Source: Deinococcus hopiensis KR-140
Lineage (GTDB): Bacteria > Deinococcota > Deinococci > Deinococcales > Deinococcaceae
Direction: 5' to 3'
DNA length: 64,000 bases
Assembly: GCA_943327755.2 (NCBI GenBank)
Contig: CALPYF020000007.1
Span: 1-64,000 of the forward strand
Within the stretch, counting starts at the first letter, position 1; the number at the start of each line of letters is the position of its first letter. The notes beneath the pieces are model-generated. The model was not told the DNA's origin, did no database searches, and saw only the letters and a program-made list of their open reading frames with translations. The position numbers and the translations under genes are program-made. Positions 35,946 through 44,676 of this stretch are shown piece by piece.

Positions 35946-37886
35946 ATGCAAACCCCCACAGCAATGACGGCCCTTGCCCTATCCCTTTCTCTCCTGCTCG
36001 CCGCGTGCGACACCTCCGGCGTCCCCAAAGACGACAGCCTGGCGCTGCGTCCAGGCAGCAACGCCGCGACGTTCCAGCGCGCGCAGGTGACCGTCACGGC
36101 CCCCCCGGGCACCTGGACGGTCAGTGGCGCCGCCCCCTGGGTTCAGGTGACGCAGCGCGCTGAATCCGGACGCGCCGCGTTCACCTTCACGGCAGACGCT
36201 CAGGCCGCGATTCCCCCCACCGCGAACCTCAGCGCCGTCACTGACACCGTCACCATCAGTGGACCCGCCGGACGTTACGACCTGACCCTGACCCTGCCCC
36301 TCACTGCCGTGCAGGGCCAGGTGCCGGCGACGGCCGCGCCCACGGCTGCACTCAGCCCGCTGGCCGCGCCGGACGCTCAGGTGCCGCACGCCCCCGGACG
36401 GATCCTGGTGGTGTACCGCGGCGCGCCCAGCGCGGCCCTGACCGTGCAGGGCGCCCGGCCAGTCCGCCAGCTGCGGATCGGTCAGGACGTCACGCACGTG
36501 CTCGACGTGCCGGACATGGCGGCCGCCCTCGCGCGCTACCGGCAGGACCCCCAGGTTCGCACCGCGATCCGGGACGTTCGACTGCACGCCCAGGCGACCT
36601 TCACTCCTGGCGATCCGTACGCCGGCGCGCAGTGGGCGCTGCCGAAGATCGGGTACGCCGACGTGCTCGCCGACCACCCCGAGCGGTACCCGAATGCCGT
36701 GACGATCGCCGTCGTCGACAGCGGCGTCCGAGCCGAGCACGAGGACCTCCAGGGCCGCGTGTACGGCCCGCAGGACGGCGCGGCCGACCTGATCACCGAT
36801 CCCGGCAACGGGGACGGCGACGGCCCGGACCGGGACCCCACGGATCCTGGCGTGAGTGGCGGCACCTCGCACGGCACGGCCGTCACTGGCGTCCTCGCGG
36901 CGAACCAGAACGCGGTGGGCGTCACCGGAGGCACCCTGAACGCCCCGGTGCGCGTCCTGCCCGTGCGGGTGCTGGGCAACGCGGGCGACGGCGACACCAG
37001 CGAGGTTCTGCTGGGCCTGCGTTACGCCGCCGGGGAGACCGTCACGGTCGGAAGCGTCACCTACACCAACCCCCACCCCGCGCAGGTGATCAACCTCAGC
37101 GTGGGCGCGTCCGGTGACGCCTTTACCGCCGAGGAGAAGGCCTTCATCTGCGAGGCCGTCACCGCGGCCGCCAGTCGCGGCGCCCTGGTTGTGGCCGCAG
37201 CGGGCAACTCCGGCCGGGCGGACGCGCAGTACCCCGGCGCCTGCGCCGACGCGCTGGCCGTCGCGGCCGTCACGCTCGACGCCCAGGGCAACTGGGCCCA
37301 CGCCCCGTACTCCGCGACCGGCCCGCACGTGGCGCTGAGCGCCCCCGGCGGCAGCCTCGACACCACGTACAACGGCGCGGCGCTGGGCGGCACGCGCGCC
37401 CCGGACGGCATCCTCACCACCGCCTGGCGCACTGGAGGCGCCACCGGCACGTACGCGTTCGAGCAGGGCACCTCCTTCGCCACGCCGATGGTGAGCGCCG
37501 TGGCCGCCCTGATGTTCAGCAAGGGCGTCGTCAGTACCGCCACGCAGGCCAAGGCGCGCCTGCTGGCCACCGCCACGGACGTCCTGACGCCCGGCAAGGA
37601 CAACCAGACCGGCGCGGGCGTCCTGAACGCCTCAGCCGCGCTGAGCCTGTCCGGCACCACGCCGCCTCCCACGGCGGCCCTCGTGACCATCCAGAACACC
37701 GACCGGACCCGCACGTGGCAGCCGCCGGTGCAGAGCAGCGGGGCGTGGCGCGCGTACCTCAGCGGCGGCACGTATCACGTCCGCAGCGGGCGCGACACGA
37801 ACGGGAACCTCACGCTGGACGACAGCGAAGTCACGCAGGCACGCGACGTCACCCTCCAGGACGGTGAAGCCCAGGTGCTGCCATGA
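35946..37886 (+). CDS. S8 subtilase lipoprotein
   Basis: This 646-aa protease has a lipobox signal (LLLAAC, Cys about 21), so it is a membrane- or surface-attached lipoprotein. An Ig-like domain (about 45-120), a propeptide-like region and the catalytic domain follow: Asp in AVVDSGV, His in GTSHGTAVTGV, Asn in AAAGNSG, Ser in GTSFATPMVS. The triad is complete, unlike the broken subtilase at 4733. A short C-terminal beta domain ends it. ATG 35946 sits after TATGCT by 9 nt; ATG 35964 is an alternative. Its stop overlaps the next gene (ATGA). Confidence 0.9.
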   Translation: MQTPTAMTALALSLSLLLAACDTSGVPKDDSLALRPGSNAATFQRAQVTVTAPPGTWTVSGAAPWVQVTQRAESGRAAFTFTADAQAAIPPTANLSAVTDTVTISGPAGRYDLTLTLPLTAVQGQVPATAAPTAALSPLAAPDAQVPHAPGRILVVYRGAPSAALTVQGARPVRQLRIGQDVTHVLDVPDMAAALARYRQDPQVRTAIRDVRLHAQATFTPGDPYAGAQWALPKIGYADVLADHPERYPNAVTIAVVDSGVRAEHEDLQGRVYGPQDGAADLITDPGNGDGDGPDRDPTDPGVSGGTSHGTAVTGVLAANQNAVGVTGGTLNAPVRVLPVRVLGNAGDGDTSEVLLGLRYAAGETVTVGSVTYTNPHPAQVINLSVGASGDAFTAEEKAFICEAVTAAASRGALVVAAAGNSGRADAQYPGACADALAVAAVTLDAQGNWAHAPYSATGPHVALSAPGGSLDTTYNGAALGGTRAPDGILTTAWRTGGATGTYAFEQGTSFATPMVSAVAALMFSKGVVSTATQAKARLLATATDVLTPGKDNQTGAGVLNASAALSLSGTTPPPTAALVTIQNTDRTRTWQPPVQSSGAWRAYLSGGTYHVRSGRDTNGNLTLDDSEVTQARDVTLQDGEAQVLP

Positions 37887-38053
37887 CCGGGCCCGGTGAA
37901 CCCCAGGACGCGCCGCTCGACCACGACCCATTCAGGTTCGAGGGTGACTGCCGGGGCTGCGGCGCCCGCAGCATCCACCTGAACGTGTGGGACACGTGCC
38001 AACCCTGCACGGAGGACACCGGGCACCAGGTCCTCCACCCCGACCCGCAGTGA
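37883..38053 (+). CDS. 56-aa CxxC...CxxC protein
   Basis: This tiny protein has a zinc-knuckle-like pattern CRGCG at about 23-27 and CQPC at about 39-42. It is coupled at both ends: ATGA with the subtilase and GTGA with the next gene. It may be a metal-binding partner of the 129-aa protein. No family recognised. Confidence 0.55.
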   Translation: MTGPGEPQDAPLDHDPFRFEGDCRGCGARSIHLNVWDTCQPCTEDTGHQVLHPDPQ

Positions 38054-38439
38054 ACGTGGACGCCTGCCCGGCACCGTGGCCTCCCGAACTACCCGACGTG
38101 ACCCGCGACTGGCCCACACCGCGCGGCGTGAAGCGGCGCCCCGCGCTGTGGCTGAGTGACGGACCGGACGGGTACCGCGCCTACGTCCAGGCGGCCCTGG
38201 ACCGGGACGGGCCCGGTGCACTCATGAGCATCTGTAATGACGCGCCGCGCCACCCGGGTTCCCCCCTCACCCGCTGGTTCTGCCCGGGCGTGCCCATGCA
38301 TGCCACGGGCGAAATCCTCACGGGGCACCCCGACGGCCGCGCGCGGCACGTGTTCCTCGTTCCCGCACAGGCGGCGCTGCTGGCCTTGGACGCCGGGCAC
38401 GTCACGTGCAAGCCCCCACCCCACAAGGACACCGTGTGA
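38050..38439 (+). CDS. Uncharacterised 129-aa protein
   Basis: The GTG start overlaps the previous stop. The protein has four Cys, a central LWLSDGPDGYRAYVQAALDRD segment and an exposed LVPAQAALLALDAGH helix. There is no signal peptide. It is the third gene in the subtilase operon. Function unknown. Confidence 0.55.
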   Translation: MNVDACPAPWPPELPDVTRDWPTPRGVKRRPALWLSDGPDGYRAYVQAALDRDGPGALMSICNDAPRHPGSPLTRWFCPGVPMHATGEILTGHPDGRARHVFLVPAQAALLALDAGHVTCKPPPHKDTV

Positions 38440-38509
38440 TTCAGCCCCCACCCAGCCCGCCACGTTCGAGCCTGATCCGTCAGGTGGCCACCCGCCGCCC
38501 AGGGGAACC

Positions 38510-38740
38510 ATGACGCGCCGCTGGCTCGGCCGTGTTCAGTCGTTCTTCGCGCGGCCCGCTGCCTCCACGGCCGGTACCGACGCAGCTCTGCATCCCGATC
38601 CCGTCACGCGCGGCATGCCACGCAGTTCTGCCGCGTTGGAGCGCCCTGGCACCGTCACCCGGCCCGCCCAGCCCGCAGCGCCGGAGAGCGGCCTGCTGGA
38701 CTTCCCCCGCTGGATGGGGAGACAGCTTCACCGGACGTGA
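38510..38740 (+). CDS. Small uncharacterised protein
   Basis: This 76-aa ORF with ATG 38510 is preceded by AGGGGA. It is basic and Pro/Ala-rich, with no recognised domain. Position after the subtilase operon and before the inverted-repeat site is its only context. Low certainty that it is expressed. Confidence 0.4.
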   Translation: MTRRWLGRVQSFFARPAASTAGTDAALHPDPVTRGMPRSSAALERPGTVTRPAQPAAPESGLLDFPRWMGRQLHRT

Positions 38741-38811
38741 CGGTGTCGAGGGTGAACCTGGCCGCCGGCTCTGGATCATCCGGGACCCTTGATTACACGC
38801 TGCATTTCTAA

Positions 38812-38941
38812 TTAATTGGCAGTTCTTTCTTGGCAGCGCAAGCAAATGCCTCAACGCCAATGATCGTCAAATTACGCGACACCATCGACATCTATTGCAG
38901 TCACAGAACTGATAATCAATTACCAATTAACTGCCAATTAA
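38812..38941 (+). repeat. Bipartite inverted-repeat site, copy 1
   Basis: TTAATTGGCAGT (38812-38823) and its exact complement ACTGCCAATTAA (38930-38941) enclose about 106 nt. A second TTGGCAG lies at 38830-38836. The same arrangement, in the same orientation, is at 46626-46723, next to parB. Possible parS, res or centromere-like site. This spacer (38741-39042) holds no gene I can support. Confidence 0.55.
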
Positions 38942-39042
38942 ATTGAAACAATGCCCTGAGCAGAAGCCATTGTCTGATAGTGCCTGTACGTCTTTCGCGC
39001 AGGCATGTCAGAATCCATGCATTCAACGCACAGGAGTTCACC

Positions 39043-40473
39043 ATGAGCCCATATCCATCCTTCAGTGAGGACGTCGCCGGTCTCCGGTACACCTTGACGT
39101 TCAGGCCTGCGCCGCAGGGTAGCGTGAGTGTTTTCCTGGGGCTTCCTGGCGCTGAGCCTGAGCCCTGGTGCCTCATCCACGGTGAGGAGGCGCAGCCCGG
39201 CGAACCCGATGACGCTGGTGTCCGCTGGCCGGCTGCGCTGCCCCGCCTGACCCGGGAAGCGCGGGCCAATGTGCTTCGCGCGGCCGAGTTGCTTGCAGAT
39301 GGGGAAGGCGGGTGGGCGCTGCCGCTGCTGCCCGGCATGGCCCTCGATGACGTGGAAGTCTGGGTGCTTCAGACGTTGGATCGCCGGAGGGCCTTCTTCC
39401 AGACGGGATGGATGACCTGCGCCTGCGGGCACATCCGTCAGCGCCTGCGGCGCGACGCCGACGGCTATCACCTGCACGCCCAGGCCATGGCACTCGACTG
39501 GCATGACCTGGCGAGGAATGTAATGCTCGAGGCGCTGGAGCACACGAAGGAACTCGCACTGACCAGAGCGAGCGGCCTGGAAATTCCAGTCGTGAATACC
39601 CTGTCCCTGCCGCTCGTGACAGCTGCGCAGGCCGATCCAGAAGTGGCCACGCTGGCACTGGAAGCGTCCACGTTCGAGCGGACCTTCACGACGCTCGCGC
39701 AGGCACTGGCGGCCATGCAGACCGAACGCAGCGAGTTGCATGAGCAGGTCGCGGAGCAGTGGCAGCACGTGGGCGCCGTGATGAAACGTCACGTCCCCAA
39801 AGCCCTGAAGGGGACGCCATTTGAACGGGCGGACCTCGGTCCTCGCCCGGACGACCTGGATCTGGATGACGAAGACAGCCTGGCCGTGAATGCTGGCAGC
39901 GTCCTGGGGCTGGAGCTGTTCTTTGATGTGCGCAAGCGGCCGCCCAGGGTGCTGACGTTCGGCGACCATGCGGCGGCGTTCAAATTCGTGTTCCTGTGTC
40001 GCATGCACTCGGATCTGCCCGTTCCGATGCTGCTGGCCGATCCGGACGCCCCGCCAGTGCCCTGGGGTGACGTGAGCGACGGGCGGGTTCCGGCGTACCT
40101 CAGGGATGTGGTGTGCCTCCTGACGAATCACGTGGAGACCGGCGAGATGACGCGGTGGGTCGCGCGGGCGCGTCCGGAGTGGAGTGCTGCTCAGGTGCTG
40201 CACTGGTTCTGGCAGGAGTGGCAAGCAGGTCATGATGACTTCATGGCTCTGAATCCTGCTTTCTCGTACCTGAATGAAATCCGGCTGGAGGAGGACCGTC
40301 CGATTTTCCGTGACGCTGAGGGGTTTCACAGGTATCTGCTCGCGCAGATTGAAGCCAACGGGTTCCGGGTCGTTCGGGCGGTTGTGGATGGGGAGCCGGT
40401 CTACACGGCCGTCCTGTCGGAGCAGAGCCTGCCCAGGCGTACGCCTCGGGTCAAGCCCGCTCCTGAGGCCTGA
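39043..40473 (+). CDS. Uncharacterised 476-aa protein
   Basis: No family recognised. Residues about 1-30 form beta strands; a CACGH motif lies near 125; the middle (about 200-260) is helical and rich in Glu/Gln; and the C-terminal third has FSYLNEIRLEEDRPIF and FHRYLLAQIEANGF. No signal or membrane helix. ATG 39043 has CAGGAG upstream. Its base composition is a little lower in GC at the 5' flank, where the inverted-repeat site sits. Confidence 0.65.
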   Translation: MSPYPSFSEDVAGLRYTLTFRPAPQGSVSVFLGLPGAEPEPWCLIHGEEAQPGEPDDAGVRWPAALPRLTREARANVLRAAELLADGEGGWALPLLPGMALDDVEVWVLQTLDRRRAFFQTGWMTCACGHIRQRLRRDADGYHLHAQAMALDWHDLARNVMLEALEHTKELALTRASGLEIPVVNTLSLPLVTAAQADPEVATLALEASTFERTFTTLAQALAAMQTERSELHEQVAEQWQHVGAVMKRHVPKALKGTPFERADLGPRPDDLDLDDEDSLAVNAGSVLGLELFFDVRKRPPRVLTFGDHAAAFKFVFLCRMHSDLPVPMLLADPDAPPVPWGDVSDGRVPAYLRDVVCLLTNHVETGEMTRWVARARPEWSAAQVLHWFWQEWQAGHDDFMALNPAFSYLNEIRLEEDRPIFRDAEGFHRYLLAQIEANGFRVVRAVVDGEPVYTAVLSEQSLPRRTPRVKPAPEA

Positions 40474-40496
40474 GCGGCTGACAGAGGGGGGAACGC

Positions 40497-40525
40497 GCGG
40501 GGGCGGACCACAGGCCCGCCCCCGC
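40497..40525. terminator. GC hairpin between convergent genes
   Basis: A perfect 10-bp stem GCGGGGGCGG (40497-40506) pairs with 40516-40525 around a 9-nt loop. It lies between the converging 39043 and 41087 genes. Confidence 0.5.
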
Positions 40526-40526
40526 T

Positions 40527-41087
40527 TCAGGGGTGGGATTGGGTCAGGATGACGTGCGCGTAGTGCTGCGTGGCGGCCGCGTACCGGGTCTGCGCGGCGG
40601 CAAGGGCGCGGGCGGCCGCCTCGATTTCCGCGAGTGCGGCCTGTGGGTCCCCTGCGCTGGCCACAGGCAGGGCGGGGGAGAGGGGCACTTCGTCCTGGTC
40701 TGCGCGGGGCAGGTCGATGGTGATCTGAGCAGGCCCGATCCCTTCGACCAGTCGGCTGCCGATGGGCCCGGTGCGGTCGGTCGTCCGCTGCGGACTGCCC
40801 TCCTGGGCGTACTGGGCGCCGAGGATCAGGGCCTCTTGCACGCTCTGGCTGGTCCGGCGGCACTTGGTGGAGTCGTACTCGAAGGTGAGGGTGGTGCCGG
40901 AGGCGGTCACGGTGCAGTCGGCGTCGCTGAGCGGTTCGCCTTGCATGGTGCGCAGGCCGTAGCCGAGGGCGCCGGCGACGCGGGAGATTTCCTCGTCGGT
41001 GAGTTCGCGGTTGACGTGCACGGTGAATCCGGAGAGGGTGTCGGCGTCGTGCAGGGCCGCTGTGAGGGTGGGAGTCAGTGCTTTCAC
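40527..41087 (-). CDS. Uncharacterised 186-aa protein, leaderless GTG start
   Basis: The GTG at 41087 lies 5 nt after a TAAACT -10 box on the minus strand, so the mRNA is probably leaderless. The protein has an N-terminal alpha/beta segment (FTVHVNRELTDEEISRVAGAL), a beta segment (TVTASGTTLTFEYDS) and a C-terminal Ala-rich helix. No domain recognised. It is divergent from the gene at 41158 and shares its operator. Confidence 0.6.
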   Translation of the reverse strand: MKALTPTLTAALHDADTLSGFTVHVNRELTDEEISRVAGALGYGLRTMQGEPLSDADCTVTASGTTLTFEYDSTKCRRTSQSVQEALILGAQYAQEGSPQRTTDRTGPIGSRLVEGIGPAQITIDLPRADQDEVPLSPALPVASAGDPQAALAEIEAAARALAAAQTRYAAATQHYAHVILTQSHP

Positions 41088-41091
41088 ACCA

Positions 41092-41128
41092 AAGTTTACC
41101 ACGTTTTGCAATAAAGCGTGGTAAACTT
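41092..41128. promoter_or_regulatory. Divergent promoter-operator, inverted CGTGGTAAACTT
   Basis: The arms AAGTTTACCACG (41092-41103) and CGTGGTAAACTT (41117-41128) form a perfect 12-bp inverted repeat around 13 nt. Each arm contains a TAAACT -10 box, one for each divergent gene. Single copies of the same core occur in the promoters at 27885 and 28700. Confidence 0.65.
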
Positions 41129-41157
41129 CTAGCATAAACGACCCCACAGGAGCACCC

Positions 41158-41934
41158 ATGACCATCACCTACTTCCGCGGCCTCACGCCCCACGCCACCC
41201 CACTGGCCGCCCTCACGGCCCCCACCCCCTACGCGCCCATCACGGCCCGGCAGGGCGGCGCCCTGCTCACCGCAGACGCCCACCGCGCCGCCCTCGATCA
41301 CCTGACCCAGTGCCCCGACACCCCCGAGATTGCCGTCACCGCCGCGTACCACCGCGCGCAGCTGGCCAGCCTGACCGAAATTCCCACCAAGCCGCCCTTC
41401 GACGTCACCTTCCCCAGCATCGCCGAAGGCCAGCACGGCGAGCTCGACGCCCTGACCGTCATGCGCGCCGAACTCGGCCACACGCTGTACCTGCCCAGTC
41501 ACCACGCGTACCCAGGACTGCCCTCCCTGCACGACGCCCTGCGCCGTCCCTGGCAGGCCCTACACGTGTGGACGCCTGAAGCCGGGTACGGCCACCACTG
41601 CGCCGGGTACCGGCAAAGTAGCGTCCGCCCGTACCGTCCAACCGACCGCTGCGACGGCACCCGCGACCTCGCCGCCCTCTACCTCACCCGGTTCTACCTG
41701 CACCGCATCGGCATGGGCGCGAGCGAGTGGAACGCCCTGTACCTGCGCGCCTACGAACACGACGCGCCCCCTGCCCCCGTGCTCTGGTTCTCCGCCACCT
41801 GGCGCGCCCACGAGATCCACACCGCGCCCCTCCCCACCAAAGCCACCTACGAAGCCCTGCTGGCCAGCCTGTACGACATGAACCACCGGTCACTCAGCGC
41901 CGAACTGGAGGCGTACACCTGGCGCTTCCCCTGA
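41158..41934 (+). CDS. Uncharacterised 258-aa protein
   Basis: No domain recognised. It is rich in His/Tyr/Pro with a conserved-looking core (LYLPSHHAYPGLPSLHDALR, PVLWFSATWRAHEIH). No signal or membrane segment. The ATG has CAGGAG upstream. It is controlled from the divergent palindromic promoter shared with the 186-aa gene. Confidence 0.65.
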   Translation: MTITYFRGLTPHATPLAALTAPTPYAPITARQGGALLTADAHRAALDHLTQCPDTPEIAVTAAYHRAQLASLTEIPTKPPFDVTFPSIAEGQHGELDALTVMRAELGHTLYLPSHHAYPGLPSLHDALRRPWQALHVWTPEAGYGHHCAGYRQSSVRPYRPTDRCDGTRDLAALYLTRFYLHRIGMGASEWNALYLRAYEHDAPPAPVLWFSATWRAHEIHTAPLPTKATYEALLASLYDMNHRSLSAELEAYTWRFP

Positions 41935-42006
41935 ACGATTGCAGCCCTGAGACTCCCGGTGCTACGGTGCGCGCAGCGCCCCCACAAGCCCCACAGGAGC
42001 CCCAGC

Positions 42007-42258
42007 ATGCCCGTTCCCCTCCCTGCACCCTACAGCTTCGTCGTCCAGGGCCCTCACGGCCTCCACACGACCGTTCCGGACGTCACTGAACTCCGCACCC
42101 TGCTCAGCACCCACCTGAGCACGCACTTCCCGCACTGCGATCCTGGAGAACTCCAGTGTCTCCCCGGCGGGCAGTTGGTCCTCCAGGGCGAGCGGCGCGA
42201 GCAGCGGTACCTGATCGAAGTGCGCGGCGCCCCACCCAACCTGAGATTCACCCATTGA
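42007..42258 (+). CDS. Small uncharacterised protein
   Basis: This 83-aa ORF has CAGGAG 7-8 nt before ATG 42007. The protein is beta-rich (SFVVQGPHGLHTTVPDV, GGQLVLQGERREQRYLIEV) and soluble. No family recognised. Followed by a strong hairpin. Confidence 0.55.
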   Translation: MPVPLPAPYSFVVQGPHGLHTTVPDVTELRTLLSTHLSTHFPHCDPGELQCLPGGQLVLQGERREQRYLIEVRGAPPNLRFTH

Positions 42259-42261
42259 GAA

Positions 42262-42290
42262 ACCGGCCGGAGCGTGGGCTTCCGGCCGGT
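42262..42290. terminator. Hairpin between convergent genes
   Basis: A perfect 10-bp stem ACCGGCCGGA / TCCGGCCGGT has a 9-nt loop. Without a T-run it is a likely but weak bidirectional terminator. Confidence 0.5.
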
Positions 42291-42307
42291 CGCTCAGTCA
42301 GGCTGGA

Positions 42308-42718
42308 TCAGCCGCCGCAGGTGAAGGCGGACACGCCCATCGCCCAGACAATCTGCATGCCGGCGCCGACCCTGGCCAGAATCAGCCAGCGCTCCGCAGC
42401 GGCGCGGGATTCCCCACGCAGCTGGCCGGACCGCAACTGCCGGGCCAGCACCGGCACGCTCAGCAGGGCCATCACCGCGAAGGTCATGGTCAGGCCGATA
42501 AGAAGAACTTCCGGCACCAGCAGGTAGGCCGGGGCCGCCCAGAGCGCCGCGCTGCTGAGCATGCGAACCGCGAAGAACAGCATCGCGGGCATCATCAGCA
42601 GGTTCAGCGCCGAGACGGCGACCGCGTGCGACCGCGCGATCGCCAGCGGGGAGAGGGGTGCCGCATCCGGCTGAATGTGGGGGCGAACGGTCGAAGTCGG
42701 TGGGTACGTGTGCGTCAC
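42308..42718 (-). CDS. Small multi-pass membrane protein
   Basis: This 136-aa protein has three hydrophobic segments (NLLMMPAMLFFAV, LVPEVLLIGLTMTFAVMALL, VGAGMQIVWAMGVSAF). The GTG at 42718 has CAGGAG 6 nt upstream; an ATG at 42772 would add an 18-residue polar extension. Function unknown. Confidence 0.6.
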   Translation of the reverse strand: MTHTYPPTSTVRPHIQPDAAPLSPLAIARSHAVAVSALNLLMMPAMLFFAVRMLSSAALWAAPAYLLVPEVLLIGLTMTFAVMALLSVPVLARQLRSGQLRGESRAAAERWLILARVGAGMQIVWAMGVSAFTCGG

Positions 42719-42886
42719 GTCGAACTCCTGGCAACCTCCGGTGGAGTGTGCGGTGGTGGGGCTCACCGGCACGCAGAGGCTGCCCCTCCATCATGCGCCC
42801 GCGCGCGCCGCGCGGATGAAGGCCCGGGTGACTGGCATTCACCTGCCGCCCCGCCCATTCGGTTGCCCCGGCCCTGAACGGACCCT

Positions 42887-42892
42887 AGACTG
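42887..42892 (+). promoter_or_regulatory. -10 box for leaderless DsbA-like gene
   Basis: TAGACT lies 6 nt before ATG 42899, the same leaderless spacing seen at many genes in the window. Confidence 0.5.
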
Positions 42893-42898
42893 CGCCCC

Positions 42899-43681
42899 AT
42901 GTCGCACCCCCACAGTGACGGCTCAGGCACCCCCACACCTGAAGAACTCCACGCCATGACCCCCGCCGAGCGGGCCCGTCGCCTTCCCCCCACACCCGAA
43001 TTCCTGGCCAAGCAGCGCCGCAACAACCGCATCGCGGCCGTGGTCGTGACGGCCATGGCCGCCTGCACGGCCCTCGGCCTGGGCATGATGTTCTCCCAGC
43101 GCACCAGCGGCGCGGCCATCACCCTGCCGGAGCGCGAGCGTCCCACCCTGGGCGCCCCGGACGCCAGGAACACCGTGGTGATCTACGCGGACTTCCAGTG
43201 CCCCGCCTGCCAGAACTTCCACGCGACCGTCCTGCCCCAGTTGAAAGCGGCTGCCAGCGAGCGGAACCTGAAGATCGTGTTCGCCAACCGCATCCTCTTC
43301 GGTGAGGGCAGCGTGCGCGCCGCGACGGCCGCCGAGTGCGCTTACCGCACTGGAGGCCTGAACGCCTACGAGCGTGTCAGTGAGCTGCTGTACGCAGCCG
43401 GACGCCGCGCCGGTGAACGGGACGCGTCCTGGACGACGCAGCCCAAGTTGCAGGCCATCGCACAGGCTGCTGGGCTGAAGATGCCGGCCTTCACGGCGTG
43501 CATGTCCGCAGGGGCGGCGCGGCACGCCGTTATGGACGAGTCGCAGTCGATTGCCCTGCAAGGTGGCAACAGCACGCCAGGGGTCGTCGTCAACGGGCGC
43601 CGGGTACCGCAGAGCACCTGGGATCGCATCCAGCGGCAGCTCGACAGGGTCGATGTGACCGAGCTTCAGTCCCGCAGTTAG
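42899..43681 (+). CDS. Membrane-anchored DsbA-like thioredoxin-fold protein
   Basis: This 260-aa protein has a cytoplasmic N-terminus, one membrane helix at about 45-65 and an extracytoplasmic thioredoxin-like domain. The active-site motif CPAC (Cys about 101 and 104) follows VVIYADFQ, and the cis-Pro is in NSTPGVVVNG. It resembles DsbA-type thiol oxidoreductases that form disulfides in exported proteins. The Cys-pair-rich surface proteins at 21.5-25.5 kb are possible clients, though this is inference. No DsbB or VKOR partner is in the window. Confidence 0.85.
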   Translation: MSHPHSDGSGTPTPEELHAMTPAERARRLPPTPEFLAKQRRNNRIAAVVVTAMAACTALGLGMMFSQRTSGAAITLPERERPTLGAPDARNTVVIYADFQCPACQNFHATVLPQLKAAASERNLKIVFANRILFGEGSVRAATAAECAYRTGGLNAYERVSELLYAAGRRAGERDASWTTQPKLQAIAQAAGLKMPAFTACMSAGAARHAVMDESQSIALQGGNSTPGVVVNGRRVPQSTWDRIQRQLDRVDVTELQSRS

Positions 43682-43682
43682 A

Positions 43683-43711
43683 TTGACAGCATAATGAAAC
43701 GCAGCTAGCGT
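43683..43711 (+). promoter_or_regulatory. Sigma-70-type promoter
   Basis: TTGACA-N17-TAGCGT, 18 nt before the ATG at 43729, with AAAGGAG between. Confidence 0.7.
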
Positions 43712-43728
43712 GATCTAAAGGAGCACGC

Positions 43729-44628
43729 ATGTCCCAACCGATTCAACCTCTTCCAGTGGCCCTTCAAGCGCACAGCACCCTGGCGCGCTGGATCTGGACG
43801 CTCTACCGAGATCATGCCAACCTCACCGACGCCACCATCATGGCCGCAACCGGGGCACTCGCACCAAGCATCACCAAAGCGCGGCAGGCACTGCTCAAAA
43901 GCGCTCTCCTGAACCGAAGTCCCGACGGACTGGTCAGCGTTCAGATCCCCAAACCCGACGCGCTCGGCCCCACCGACCCTGCCCATTCCACCGCGCTGGA
44001 CCGGCGCGTCTACCAGACTCTTTCACACGCCCGCCGCCAGGCCGCTTCCATCTTTGCGCTGAAGGGACAGCCGCAGAACATCTACCACGCACAACTGCCA
44101 GCGCACCTCAATACCTTTGAGCACATCAAACATCCATCCCAGGGTTCCGTGTACATCGTCGCCGACAGCGAAGCAGAGGCCGTGAGCGCGGGACGTGCTG
44201 AGCGGCACGAGCCGTTTCGGTGGGACGGCGCCCCTGCCGACCGGCCCGTCGTGCACGTATGCGCGTTGATGGATACGAGCGGCGTCATCACCCTGACCCC
44301 GACGTACGCCTCCCGTGAACGGACGGCGCAGTCATTCCAGAGCCTCAAACACGCCGCAGCGCAGGCCGTTCGCCTGTACGAAAGCACAGGCCAGCTGCAC
44401 CACGTCTTCCACGTGCGCGTGCCCCTCACGGACACAACTCGGCCCCTCATCACTCACCGCAGTGAGGGCAGTGTCTACGTTGCCGCTCCCAGTGAGGAGG
44501 ACGTTCGGCGCATTACACAGCAAGAGCGGAATCCCGCTGTCTTTGCATGGGACGGCGGCGCCGCTGATCGGCCAGTTCTTCGGCAGGTACAGGTCATGAC
44601 GCCAGAGGGACAGCTGATGGAGATCTGA
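43729..44628 (+). CDS. Uncharacterised protein with duplicated C-terminal domain
   Basis: This 299-aa protein begins with a helical region that could be a winged helix (about 15-75: TDATIMAATGALAPSITKARQALL). Two copies of a domain of about 100 residues follow, each with the formula GSVYIVADSEAEA ... RWDGAPADRPVVHV and GSVYVAAPSEEDV ... AWDGGAADRPVLRQ. It lies immediately before repA, convergent with it. A DNA-binding role is possible but unproven. Confidence 0.6.
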   Translation: MSQPIQPLPVALQAHSTLARWIWTLYRDHANLTDATIMAATGALAPSITKARQALLKSALLNRSPDGLVSVQIPKPDALGPTDPAHSTALDRRVYQTLSHARRQAASIFALKGQPQNIYHAQLPAHLNTFEHIKHPSQGSVYIVADSEAEAVSAGRAERHEPFRWDGAPADRPVVHVCALMDTSGVITLTPTYASRERTAQSFQSLKHAAAQAVRLYESTGQLHHVFHVRVPLTDTTRPLITHRSEGSVYVAAPSEEDVRRITQQERNPAVFAWDGGAADRPVLRQVQVMTPEGQLMEI

Positions 44629-44642
44629 ATGCGTAGAACAAA

Positions 44643-44676
44643 CTAAAAAAGCGGCTCTCTTAAGCCGCTTTTTTAG
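44643..44676. terminator. Bidirectional terminator between 43729 gene and repA
   Basis: CTAAAAAAGCGGCT / AGCCGCTTTTTTAG makes a perfect 14-bp stem with a 6-nt loop and T-runs on both strands. It overlaps the repA stop codon by 4 nt. Confidence 0.9.

Noticed and set aside
41104..41116. TTGCAA as -35 for the gene at 41158
   Set aside because: Only 10 nt from TAAACT, too close for a sigma-70 promoter; the inverted repeat explains the sequence better.
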